Shown piece by piece: positions 5,222 to 11,647 of a DNA stretch of 11,647 nucleotides (the first letter of the stretch is position 1; the number at the start of each line of letters is the position of its first letter). The stretch comes from Alloprevotella tannerae (GTDB lineage: Bacteria; Bacteroidota; Bacteroidia; Bacteroidales; Bacteroidaceae): NCBI GenBank assembly GCA_015259305.1, contig JABZGO010000040.1:1-11647 (forward strand), given 5' to 3'. The notes below the pieces were generated by a model. That model did not search any database and was not told where the DNA came from. It worked only from the letters and a program-made list of their open reading frames with translations. Position numbers and translations under genes: made by a program.

Positions 5222-5878
5222 TCAGAATTGATACGTGAGTGTGACAAGCGCCGTTACGTTTCGATCGCCCGCTGTGTTGAATTTCGTCAAGCCCAAATCC
5301 GTCTCGACACCCAGCGTAAGGTGTGAAGGAAGCTGATAGCCTAAACCCAGGGTCAGTCCGCCGTCAAAACGATGCGTCCCGTGCTCCTTAAACGTTTGCG
5401 TATCGTAGTAGAGCTTTTTAGAACCTATCTGCCCCACGTCGCCGCGCGTCGTTTGCTTTCCGCCAAGCCCGTAAGCCACATAAGGGCCTGCAGAAGCTAC
5501 GATATAATGCCCGGCTGAGAGGCGGAAGTAATAGTTGAAGACGAGCGGGAGTTCGAGATAATTAGCCGTTGTCGTACGATTTCTGATACCCGTTATCGGG
5601 TTGCCGTCTTTATCTACGGCCTGCGAGCCGTCGTCCTCACGAAAGTAGACCAACTGATTGTGATTCTTCCAGCCTTTGGCGTAGAAGACGAGCGAAGGAG
5701 CGAACGTCAGACTTTGAGAAAGCTCAAATTCTACGCCCAGTCCGGCCTTAAACGACCCGACCGGCTTCGCATCACTATAATGTGTCGCCACACCGCCTCC
5801 GATGCGCATTTGGAAGTTTTGCGCCCGCACGCCGGCTGCCGTAAAAATCAGTAGTGCTGTTAAGAAAAACCTGCTCAT
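5222..5878 (-). CDS. Outer-membrane beta-barrel protein (OMP_b-brl type, PorT-like size)
   Basis: The 218-residue product has a signal peptide (MSRFFLTALLIFTAAGVRAQ, cut after about A19). It is then built of alternating amphipathic strands: MRIGGGVATHYSDA, AGLGVEFELSQSLTFAPSLV, NYLELPLVFNYYFRL, HYIVASAGPYVAYGLGG, LTLGLGYQLPSHLTLGVETD. The last residues, ALVTLTYQF, end in the C-terminal Phe that the BAM machinery reads. This is the small (8-strand) barrel class common in Bacteroidota, where members are of mostly unknown substrate; PorT of type IX secretion belongs to a similar size class, but I see no specific PorT signature. It starts 27 nt after the helicase stop and shares its transcript. 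No clear terminator follows directly, and the hairpin at 4999-5030 could serve. It has no Cys-type lipobox. Confidence 0.85.
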   Translation of the reverse strand: MSRFFLTALLIFTAAGVRAQNFQMRIGGGVATHYSDAKPVGSFKAGLGVEFELSQSLTFAPSLVFYAKGWKNHNQLVYFREDDGSQAVDKDGNPITGIRNRTTTANYLELPLVFNYYFRLSAGHYIVASAGPYVAYGLGGKQTTRGDVGQIGSKKLYYDTQTFKEHGTHRFDGGLTLGLGYQLPSHLTLGVETDLGLTKFNTAGDRNVTALVTLTYQF

Positions 5879-5905
5879 AAGGGAGAAGATAAAGAGGTGA
5901 AATGC

Positions 5906-7729
5906 CTATTTTTTATTGCCGTTGTTAAAGAATTGCCGCCAGTCAGTCTGCGCATCATCGCCGGATTTGCTGCTTTTGCGGCGCTCTCCGCGCGGTGCTT
6001 TGCGCTCGCTGCGGCGTCCGGCATATTCTTCGCGAGCCGGCTTGCGCTTGCGTCCGCGTGCCTTTTCCTCGCCGCTTTCGGGGTTAACCCTATCGGCTGC
6101 ATCTACGACGACAGGGCGGTTGCCTACCTTGACGCGTGCCATCTTCTTGAGCACGATCGGTGCGTCCTCTTCAGGCACCTCAAAGAACGAGCAATTGTTC
6201 GTCAGATCAATACGCCCGATCTGAATTTTCCCCTTCACGTAGCGATTGATCAGATTGATGATCTCCCGCGCATAGAAGTTGTCGCGTTTACCTAAGTTGA
6301 TAAAGAGCCGTGCATAACCCGGGTCGGCCTTGTGCGGGCCGCGCTCGCGCCGCTCGCTGCGGTTGCGCTCTCGGCGCGCCTCCGGCGTGTCGCCCTTCCC
6401 GCCCGGTTGGATGATCTCCGGCGCATTGGCATAATACTTAAGGAAGCGACCAAAAGCATCGCTCACCAAGCGGCGTATGAGGTCTTCCTTAGAGAGCCAA
6501 TCCAATTTGCGGAACACTTCCGGCAAGAACGGAGCAATTTGCGTCTCGTCGACTTCCACGTGCTCCAAGTGATCCATCACGTGATACAACTGCTTCGTAC
6601 AAATCTCCTTCGGTTCGGGAAGTACGCCCACTTCAAATTGCTTGCCGATCGTGCGTTCGATGTTGCGAATCTTGCCCTTCTCGCGCAAGTGAATGATGGC
6701 AATGCTCGTGCCGCGCTTACCGATGCGCCCCGTTCGACCACTGCGGTGAATGTAATTCTCAATGTCGTCGGGCATACCATAATTAATGACGTGCGTCAAG
6801 TCGTCAACGTCCAAGCCGCGAGCCGCCACGTCGGTAGCAATAAGCAGCTGCGTGTTGTGTTGGCGAAATTTCTGCATCGTCAAGTCGCGCTGCGCCTGCG
6901 AAAGATCGCCGTGGAGCGCCTCCGCGTTGTAGCCGTCTTTGATCAAAGCGTCGGCCACTTCCTGCGTCTCCAAGCGCGTGCGGCAAAAGATAATACCGTA
7001 GATCTTCGGATAATAGTCGACGATGCGCTTCAGTGCGTGATATTTATCGCGCGCTTGCACAAGATAATACGTATGATTGACGTTTTCAGCCCCTTCATTG
7101 CGTGAGCCGACCACGATTTCTTTATAGTCGTGCAGATAATTGCGGGCTATGCGTTCGATCTCGCGGCTCATCGTCGCAGAGAAGAAGAGCGTGTTGCGAT
7201 TCTCCGGAACGCCCGCCAAGATAGCGTCGATGCTTTCCGTGAATCCCATATTCAGCATCTCGTCCGCCTCGTCAAGCACCACGTTCTCCACGTTCTCGAG
7301 TTTGGCCACGCCGCGCTCCATCAAGTCAATGAGGCGCCCCGGGGTCGCTACGATTACTTGCGCGCCGCGTTTCAGCGAGCGGATCTGGCTTTCAATACTC
7401 GTACCGCCGTAAACAGCCTGCACGTGCAAACCGTCAATGTATCGCGAATAGTCTTTCAAGTCATCGGCAATTTGCAGGCAGAGTTCTCGCGTCGGACTCA
7501 GGATCACGGCCTGCGTAGTGCGTTGCGTCGGATCTACCTTTTGCAAAACCGGAAGCCCGTAAGCCGCCGTTTTGCCTGTACCGGTCTGTGCTAATGCAAT
7601 GACATCATTGCCCACTCCCAAAAGATATGGGATTACTTCTTCTTGCACAGGCATCGGGTTCTCATAACCGAGCTCGGCAATGGCGCGTCGAATCTCTTCG
7701 TTTACGCCTAATTCTTCAAAAGTCTTCAA
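5906..7729 (-). CDS. DEAD-box RNA helicase with DbpA-type RNA-binding domain (DeaD/CsdA-like)
   Basis: This 607-residue ATP-dependent RNA helicase probably remodels rRNA precursors and structured mRNA, as DeaD/CsdA proteins do, notably in the cold. Motifs: F4 and Q29 of the Q motif, AQTGTGKT (47-54), PTREL (79-83), GG (108-109), TPGR (129-132), DEAD (153-156), SAT (184-186), IIFCRTR (246-252), ATDVAARGLDV (298-308) and HRSGRTGR (328-335). Residues 470-540 form the DbpA-type RRM (YARLFINLGKRDNFYAREI). The last 55 residues are a basic, disordered tail rich in RKR and GERRKSSKS, which should bind RNA. The start is TTG at 7729: the family begins MKTFEELGV, and an in-frame TAA lies four codons upstream, so no ATG is available. 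The promoter box at 7759 leaves a leader of about 20 nt. The barrel gene follows 27 nt downstream. Confidence 0.95.
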   Translation of the reverse strand: MKTFEELGVNEEIRRAIAELGYENPMPVQEEVIPYLLGVGNDVIALAQTGTGKTAAYGLPVLQKVDPTQRTTQAVILSPTRELCLQIADDLKDYSRYIDGLHVQAVYGGTSIESQIRSLKRGAQVIVATPGRLIDLMERGVAKLENVENVVLDEADEMLNMGFTESIDAILAGVPENRNTLFFSATMSREIERIARNYLHDYKEIVVGSRNEGAENVNHTYYLVQARDKYHALKRIVDYYPKIYGIIFCRTRLETQEVADALIKDGYNAEALHGDLSQAQRDLTMQKFRQHNTQLLIATDVAARGLDVDDLTHVINYGMPDDIENYIHRSGRTGRIGKRGTSIAIIHLREKGKIRNIERTIGKQFEVGVLPEPKEICTKQLYHVMDHLEHVEVDETQIAPFLPEVFRKLDWLSKEDLIRRLVSDAFGRFLKYYANAPEIIQPGGKGDTPEARRERNRSERRERGPHKADPGYARLFINLGKRDNFYAREIINLINRYVKGKIQIGRIDLTNNCSFFEVPEEDAPIVLKKMARVKVGNRPVVVDAADRVNPESGEEKARGRKRKPAREEYAGRRSERKAPRGERRKSSKSGDDAQTDWRQFFNNGNKK

Positions 7730-7758
7730 ATGGAATAATTAACTAATAGTTACGTGCG

Positions 7759-7794
7759 CAAAGGTACGAAATAATTCCTCAGCCTTTGCACAAT
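7759..7794 (-). promoter_or_regulatory. Promoter of the helicase/barrel operon
   Basis: A perfect TACCTTTG lies on the minus strand at 7766-7759. The best -33 candidate is ATTG (7794-7791) with a 24-nt gap, longer than usual, so only the -7 box is firm. The predicted start is near 7752, about 22 nt before the TTG start codon. Confidence 0.65.
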
Positions 7795-7979
7795 CTCCGA
7801 TGAATTGTTTTGTTTTCTAACCGATTATGACCTTATTCCGCTTTTTTAGCAACGAATCCCCACCTTGTGCAGCGCATCATGCGTACCCCTTGACCGCCGT
7901 TAAAATCCCCATTGGCCTGCTTCCGCAGCCTTTTTGCGCCCATTTCCGCGCCGAAGAAGCAAGAAAATGAAGCCAATGC

Positions 7980-8011
7980 CTTGTCCGCCCCGCCCAAAAG
8001 CCGTACCTTTG
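7980..8011 (+). promoter_or_regulatory. Promoter of the DUF2851-thioesterase-dprA operon
   Basis: CTTG (7980-7983), 20 nt and a perfect TACCTTTG (8004-8011) give a near-consensus Bacteroidota promoter. The start point should be near 8016-8019, leaving only about 20 nt before the preferred ATG at 8039 and under 12 nt before the ATG at 8027. The 309 bases between this operon and the divergent helicase gene hold the two promoters and no gene. Confidence 0.78.
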
Positions 8012-8038
8012 ACAGATTAACCAAATATGCACACCCTT

Positions 8039-9352
8039 ATGGAGCAACTGCTTCACTACGTATGGCGTCATCGCCTCTTCCCCCTGCGCCTGCTGACGAC
8101 GCAAGGCGGAGAGCGCGTTGAGATAATCGACGTTGGTCTCCCCAATCCTCATGATGGCCCCGACTTCTTCAATGCGAAAGTGAAGATTGGTGCTACCTAT
8201 TGGGCCGGAAATGTGGAGATCCACGACCGCGCCTCTGATTGGTTTCACCACGGCCACGATCGCGATCCGCATTATAATAATGTCGTGCTCCACGTTGTGC
8301 GCGAGGCGGATGCTCTCGTGCTGACGCAAGACGGCAAGCGCATTCCGCAGCTCCAACTCGAGGTGCCGACTTACGTTACAACCAACTACGCCGCCCTCTG
8401 CGCAGAAGAAAAATATCCGCCTTGCTTCCGCGTCCTGCCCGATCTGACGACGTTGCAGCGCACCTCGTGGCTGGCCGCCTTAGCCGCCGAGCGCCTGGAG
8501 CAGAAGAAGGCGCGCATCGACGACTATTTGCGACTGACCAATCGCGATTGGGAGCGCAGTTGTTTCGTCGCCTTGGCGCGCAACTTTGGCTTTGGCGTCA
8601 ACGCTGAGGCCTTTGAACGCTGGGCGCTTAACATACCGCTCAGCGCTGTCGGCAAGCACCGCGACAACGCTTTCCAAGTCGAAGCCTTCTTCTTCGGACA
8701 AGCCGGTTTGCTCGATCCGCAAGCCACGCCCCAAGAGCGGCAAGACGATTACTTCCGCAGCTTGGCCGACGAATACCGCTTCCTGCGCCACAAGTTTAGC
8801 TTGACGCCCTTGCCCCACGACTTATGGCGCTTTCTCCGGCTACGGCCGCAAAATTTTCCCCACGTGCGCATCGCGCAGCTCGTCAACCTTTACCATAGCA
8901 ACCAAGTAAATCTCTCTCGCTTGCTCGAAGCCGCGTCGGCGGCCGACTTGCGCGCGCTGCTCCAAACGTCCGTGACGCCCTATTGGGAGACGCATTATAC
9001 CTTCGGCCTCCCAAGTAAGGCCGGTCGAAAGGCGCTGCAGACGTCCGCCCTCGACCTCCTGTTGATCAATACCGCCGTGCCGCTGCTCTTCGCCTTTGGT
9101 CGCTCCCATCGCGACGAGCGTATGTGCGAGCGGGCTTTGCGTCTGATGGAGTCTATCGCGCCCGAGCGCAACAGCATCGTAAAGGCTTGGGCCGATGTCG
9201 GACTCAAAGCGCGCTCTGCCGCGGAAAGTCAGGCGCTCCTCCGCCTCAAGCGCGACTATTGTCAGCGCAAGGCCTGCCTCAATTGTCGTTTTGGCGCGGC
9301 CTATTTGCAAATGGGGGCGCCCAATACCGCAGGCGCTCAGCTTGATCAATGA
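8039..9352 (+). CDS. DUF2851 family protein
   Basis: This is a 437-residue member of DUF2851, a conserved Bacteroidota family of unknown function. The N-terminal region has the family core: MEQLLHYVWRHRLFPL (1-16), GLPNPHDGPDFFNAKVKI (33-50), WAGNVEIHDRASDWFHHGHD (55-74), NVVLHVV (81-87). The middle is helical. The C-terminus carries C408-x4-C413-x2-C416 (YCQRKACLNCRFG), a possible metal or Fe-S site. The GPDF...NVEIH spacing recalls a PD-(D/E)xK-type nuclease core, but this is only a resemblance. I prefer ATG 8039 because family members begin MEQLLHYVW; ATG 8027 would add MHTL and leave almost no leader. It has no signal peptide and is cytoplasmic. It leads an operon with a thioesterase (29 nt on) and dprA. 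The association with dprA hints at DNA metabolism but does not show it. Confidence 0.9.
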   Translation: MEQLLHYVWRHRLFPLRLLTTQGGERVEIIDVGLPNPHDGPDFFNAKVKIGATYWAGNVEIHDRASDWFHHGHDRDPHYNNVVLHVVREADALVLTQDGKRIPQLQLEVPTYVTTNYAALCAEEKYPPCFRVLPDLTTLQRTSWLAALAAERLEQKKARIDDYLRLTNRDWERSCFVALARNFGFGVNAEAFERWALNIPLSAVGKHRDNAFQVEAFFFGQAGLLDPQATPQERQDDYFRSLADEYRFLRHKFSLTPLPHDLWRFLRLRPQNFPHVRIAQLVNLYHSNQVNLSRLLEAASAADLRALLQTSVTPYWETHYTFGLPSKAGRKALQTSALDLLLINTAVPLLFAFGRSHRDERMCERALRLMESIAPERNSIVKAWADVGLKARSAAESQALLRLKRDYCQRKACLNCRFGAAYLQMGAPNTAGAQLDQ

Positions 9353-9368
9353 TTTTATCACCTTATAT

Positions 9369-9383
9369 ATACGTTTGACGTAT
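9369..9383 (+). promoter_or_regulatory. Small hairpin over the thioesterase start codon
   Basis: ATACGT-TTG-ACGTAT forms a 6-bp inverted repeat whose 3' arm contains the first two bases of the ATG at 9382. It also contains TACGTTTG, a match to the -7 consensus, but no -33 box at the right spacing (CTTG at 9341-9344 is 25 nt away). It may modulate translation or be chance. Confidence 0.3.
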
Positions 9384-9792
9384 GAAGACTGTTTTTGAAC
9401 TCGAAATGAAGGTGCGCGATTATGAGTGCGACCTGCAAGGCATCGTCAACAATGCCGTTTATCAACACTATACAGAACATACACGCGCCGAATATCTGCG
9501 CTCTCGCTTCGATGGAGTCGATACTTTGCACGAGCAAGGCATTGATACCGTCGTAGCGCGCCTGGAGATGGCCTTCAAAGCCTCTTTGCGTCCCGGGGAT
9601 CGCTTCGTTTCGCGCTTAGGGGTCAGAAAGGAGGGCCTCCGCTACATCTTTGAGCAGACCATCTGCCGCTTGCCCGAAGAGCAGGTGTGTATGCAGGCAC
9701 AGACGACCGTCGTCTGTCGCATCAATGGGCGCTTGGCCGATTGTCCGGCGCTCAACGAGGCGTTCCGGGCCGACTTTAGTGAGGTGAAATAG
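9382..9792 (+). CDS. Hotdog-fold acyl-CoA thioesterase (4HBT/YbgC family)
   Basis: This 136-residue protein should hydrolyse an acyl-CoA thioester in the cytoplasm as a dimer or tetramer of hotdog folds. The signature VRDYECDLQGIVNNAVYQHY (11-30) followed by TEHTRAEYL is the YbgC/4HBT active-site region. D17 aligns with the catalytic Asp, and the GIVNNAVY turn and R35 are as expected. The rest has the central sheet LEMAFKASLRPGDRFVSRL and TVVCRINGRLADCP. The substrate cannot be read from sequence; Bacteroidota relatives of this size are general fatty-acyl or short-chain thioesterases. It starts 29 nt after the DUF2851 stop and ends 41 nt before dprA, so it is in one operon with them. No strong Shine-Dalgarno sequence is seen, as usual in this phylum. 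Confidence 0.88.
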   Translation: MKTVFELEMKVRDYECDLQGIVNNAVYQHYTEHTRAEYLRSRFDGVDTLHEQGIDTVVARLEMAFKASLRPGDRFVSRLGVRKEGLRYIFEQTICRLPEEQVCMQAQTTVVCRINGRLADCPALNEAFRADFSEVK

Positions 9793-9833
9793 GCTTTGGG
9801 CTTTTCGCCCGTTGCTTTTATGAATGCTGATCA

Positions 9834-10940
9834 ATGGAAAACACGCAACTTACTACTGAAACGCTGAGCTTGATGACGCTCGGCGCCTTGCCCGGTGTCG
9901 GCCTCAAAACGCTTCGCACCATCTTAATTCGCTACGATTCGGCTATGGCAGCCCTCGAGGCCTTGGCGCAGGGGGCTGACGTCTGTGCTTGCTCGGCCGA
10001 AGATCTGGCCGAGGCGCGCCGATGGGCTGAAGCGGAGATGGCTTATTGCGAAGCTCACGCCGTAAGAATCCTGACGCTGACTGACGCTGACTATCCGGCG
10101 CGCCTCCGCGCTTGTGCTGATGCCCCGCCTTATTTGTTTTACCGCGGAGCGGCCCGTTTGAATGCCAAGTATGTCGTGGCCATAGTCGGCACGCGCAACA
10201 TTACGGAGTATGGCAAGGACCTTTGCCGCCACCTCTGCCGAGATCTAGCGGCCTTTGCGCCGGATGTGCTTGTCTTGAGCGGACTGGCTTACGGCGTCGA
10301 CGTGCACGCGCATCGGCAGGCCTTAGAGGCGAACCTGCCGACCGTGGGTGTGCTCGCGCACGGCTTGGATCGACTCTACCCATCGGCCCATCGCACGACG
10401 GCCATCGCGATGCTGAACAAGGGCGGTTTGCTCACGGAATATCCGCGCCTGACGGTGCCCGATAAGGGCCGCTTCTTGCAGCGTAACCGCATTGTGGCGG
10501 GGATGGCCGATGTGGTTGTCGTCGTAGAGAGTGGCGTTCGCGGCGGCGCACTTGCCACGGCGCGCTTGGCGCGCCAATATGAGCGCCCGGTCTATGCCTT
10601 TCCGGGGCGTGCAAGTGATGAAATGTCGGCCGGATGCAACGCTCTGCTGCGCGACGGGCGCGCCAAACTCATCACATCGGCGCAGGATCTGCTGGCCGAC
10701 TGGCTCGGCGCTTCGATGAGGGGGCAGGGGGAAGCAACCGCGCCCGACTTGTTTGCCGGCTTGGGGGCGGATGAGGAGCGCTTGGTCGCCGTCTTGCGGC
10801 AGCACGATGCACGAACGCTCGACCAACTCGCCGCAGCGACCGGTATGGATCACTCGCTGGCGGCTTCGCTCTTGTTTGACTTGAACATGCGTGGGCTTGT
10901 CAAGACGCTTCCCGGCGGGGCTTACCGACTGGTGCGTTAA
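9834..10940 (+). CDS. dprA: DNA-processing protein DprA
   Basis: DprA binds incoming single-stranded DNA during natural transformation and loads RecA on it. The 368-residue protein has all three usual parts. An N-terminal helix-hairpin-helix region (LGALPGVGLKTLRTIL, 16-31) comes first. The Rossmann-like fold has VGTR (118-121), SGLAYGVDVHAH (149-160), GVLAHGLDRLYP (172-183), LLTEYP (199-204), QRNRIVAGM (216-224), GGALATA (237-243), FPG (256-258) and GCNALL (267-272). A C-terminal winged helix (about 310-368, TLDQLAAATGMDHSLAASLL) matches the DML1-type domain. It is full length with no missing motif. It follows the thioesterase by 41 nt containing a small GGGC-TTTTC-GCCC hairpin (9798-9810) that is too weak to call a terminator. 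It is likely transcribed from the promoter at 7980. Its presence is compatible with competence but does not prove it, since dprA is widespread. Confidence 0.96.
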   Translation: MENTQLTTETLSLMTLGALPGVGLKTLRTILIRYDSAMAALEALAQGADVCACSAEDLAEARRWAEAEMAYCEAHAVRILTLTDADYPARLRACADAPPYLFYRGAARLNAKYVVAIVGTRNITEYGKDLCRHLCRDLAAFAPDVLVLSGLAYGVDVHAHRQALEANLPTVGVLAHGLDRLYPSAHRTTAIAMLNKGGLLTEYPRLTVPDKGRFLQRNRIVAGMADVVVVVESGVRGGALATARLARQYERPVYAFPGRASDEMSAGCNALLRDGRAKLITSAQDLLADWLGASMRGQGEATAPDLFAGLGADEERLVAVLRQHDARTLDQLAAATGMDHSLAASLLFDLNMRGLVKTLPGGAYRLVR

Positions 10941-11243
10941 CCTACAAGCGGCGCGCCGGTCTCTTGCCGCCCAGGGCAGGGGGTCTGCGTAGGATGTCGC
11001 ATTTCTTTTATCGTCAACGGCTGTTTGCAGCTGTCTGCGCTCATCTTTATGGCGTGGATGGCCGCTTTTTTATGCTGCCAATGCGCTTGCTGAGGCTTTG
11101 CGCCCTTGCGGCGATCTTGTCGCTTGGTCGAGCGTTGTTTCGGCCTTGATTTTTGTAGCAGAAGGAGGATAATGGGGCGCGCTTCGGCGGCTTTTCAAAT
11201 GATCAATGATCGGAAACTTTTTCGTCAAATCGTGTCGACTTGC
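10941..11243. other. About 300 bases after dprA with no supported gene
   Basis: Short plus-strand frames here lack starts and family features and overlap each other. A 5-bp GCGGC/GCCGC pairing (10948-10970) right after the dprA stop has no T-tract. The region lies between convergent genes, so it is probably untranslated 3' sequence. One hydrophobic run (RLLRLCALAAILSLGRALF, within 10964-11149) was considered and not called. Confidence 0.4.
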
Positions 11244-11330
11244 TTTTTCATCGTGAGCGTAAAGGTCTACGCTCACGAGGGGACGTTCTTTTTATCGTGA
11301 TGAAAAGGGTGTGTGCTCACGATGAAAAAA
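11244..11330. terminator. Nested inverted repeats between convergent genes, probable bidirectional terminator
   Basis: An inner hairpin pairs TCGTGAGCGTA (11251-11261) with TACGCTCACGA (11268-11278), 11 bp with a 6-nt loop. An outer pairing joins TTTTTCATCGTGAGC (11244-11258) to GCTCACGATGAAAAA (11315-11329), 15 bp. The two share 11251-11258 and so exclude each other. A third imperfect palindrome (CTTTTTATCGTGATGAAAAG, 11288-11307) lies inside. T-runs at the feet on both strands suit termination of dprA from the left and of the TatD-like gene from the right. Repeated TCGTGA/TCACGA words make this a compact structured block; it may be a small genome-wide palindromic repeat. Confidence 0.55.
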
Positions 11331-11385
11331 GGTGTTGCTACGCTTTCGCGAATAAAAAATAAGGATGGAGGCGTTGAAAACAGAC

Positions 11386-11647
11386 TTAAACTTCTTCGTT
11401 GAAGCCTTCCGGACGTTCAATGGTGGGCGTGGAGAGGAGTGCAGCGGGTAGGCATCCTTCGTCGCTCTCAATGTGTCGGCGCGAAGGGGGCGTCAGGGCG
11501 TAACTTTCGGCGTTGTAGTGCTCTCCAAAGCTCAGATCGAAATCAGCCTGTAGGAGTTGGCGGGCCAAGGCCGGACGCCCGCGAAATCCGTGTACGACCC
11601 AGCGCTGCGTAGGGCGATAGTGCTTGCGCAGGGCCAAGAGGCGGTCG
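11386..11647 (-). CDS. TatD-family metal-dependent hydrolase, C-terminal part (partial)
   Basis: The gene begins beyond the right edge. The 86 visible codons read VVHGFRGRPALARQLLQADF, then DLSFGEHYNAESYALTPPSR, then HIESDEG. This matches the last third of Bacteroidota TatD-type DNases: the HGFRGxPxxAxQLL helix, the FxLSFGEHxN strand, and the ESDE motif whose Asp is the last metal ligand (ETD in most members). TatD enzymes are TIM-barrel 3'-5' deoxyribonucleases. After ESDE, members usually have another 25-40 residues of helix (IxxIYxRVA...). Here the protein ends with a different short tail, LLSTPTIERPEGFNEEV, with no obvious continuation in another frame. It may be a shortened variant or may have suffered a 3' change. 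It is convergent with dprA. Confidence 0.72.
   Translation of the reverse strand, partial: DRLLALRKHYRPTQRWVVHGFRGRPALARQLLQADFDLSFGEHYNAESYALTPPSRRHIESDEGCLPAALLSTPTIERPEGFNEEV

Noticed and set aside
6332..7594. Long plus-strand frames (257 and 154 codons) opposite the helicase
   Set aside because: They are antisense shadows of a gene with all helicase motifs intact, made possible by high GC.
9370..9377. TACGTTTG as an internal promoter for the thioesterase
   Set aside because: The nearest -33-like CTTG is 25 nt away and transcription would begin at the start codon itself; it is more likely part of a chance palindrome within the operon.
10323..10853. 176-codon minus-strand frame opposite dprA
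   Set aside because: The plus strand encodes complete DprA with every motif, so this is a shadow.
10964..11149. 61-codon plus-strand frame with a hydrophobic run after dprA
   Set aside because: It has no ribosome binding site or promoter and a biased Arg/Leu composition, and it overlaps another equally poor frame. It might be a small membrane protein, but nothing supports it.
4797..11208. The word GATCAATG four times on the plus strand (4797, 9344, 9829, 11201)
   Set aside because: More than expected by chance for an 8-mer, but two copies are formed by stop and start codon contexts and the spacing is irregular. Without a genome-wide count it cannot be called a motif.

Overview
The window looks like chromosomal DNA of a Bacteroidota bacterium, most likely of the order Bacteroidales. 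Four things point there. The tmRNA encodes the tag GENNYALAA. Perfect TAnnTTTG -7 boxes (TACCTTTG) precede four transcription units. Shine-Dalgarno sequences are mostly poor. The protein families are typical of the phylum: DUF2851, a signal-peptide protein with an inactive FGE/SUMF1-type fold, an OMP_b-brl barrel, and a DEAD-box helicase with a DbpA-type tail. I do not assign a genus.

Left end (1-2120, all minus strand): an accessory, decaying patch. An IS3-family element (IS150-like end at 836) reads leftward out of the window. Its orfA and orfB are joined by a classic A-AAA-AAC -1 frameshift site. Upstream of it lie two tandem, related TPR genes of about 140 codons, both broken: one by an in-frame TAA, the other by two single-base frameshifts. 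Two short relics flank them. The patch looks AT-richer than the rest and resembles the remains of a laterally acquired tandem array, possibly immunity-type genes.

Middle (2121-5221): a HutD/Ves-like cupin gene, a hairpin terminator, and a secreted FGE-sulfatase-fold protein that lacks the catalytic cysteines. Divergent from these is the tmRNA gene ssrA (plus strand, own promoter, strong hairpin terminator). After it come about 580 bases with no convincing gene. A 138-nt region on the minus strand follows, bounded by a strong Bacteroidota promoter and an intrinsic terminator and with no plausible ORF. It is the best candidate for an unannotated small RNA in the window.

Right half (5222-10940): an operon on the minus strand (DEAD-box RNA helicase with a TTG start, then an outer-membrane beta-barrel protein 27 nt later). 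Divergent from it is a plus-strand operon: DUF2851 protein, hotdog-fold acyl-CoA thioesterase, then DprA, which loads RecA on incoming single-stranded DNA. Both operons start at perfect -7 boxes with very short leaders.

Right end (10941-11647): a 445-base convergent intergenic region with nested, mutually exclusive inverted repeats that probably terminate both strands. Beyond it is the 3' end of a TatD-type metal-dependent hydrolase gene on the minus strand, with an unusual, short C-terminus.

The most interesting leads are the candidate small RNA at 4999-5136, the nested alternative hairpins at 11244-11329, and the doubly broken TPR array beside the IS. I saw no CRISPR array, tRNA, rRNA or intact defence system.
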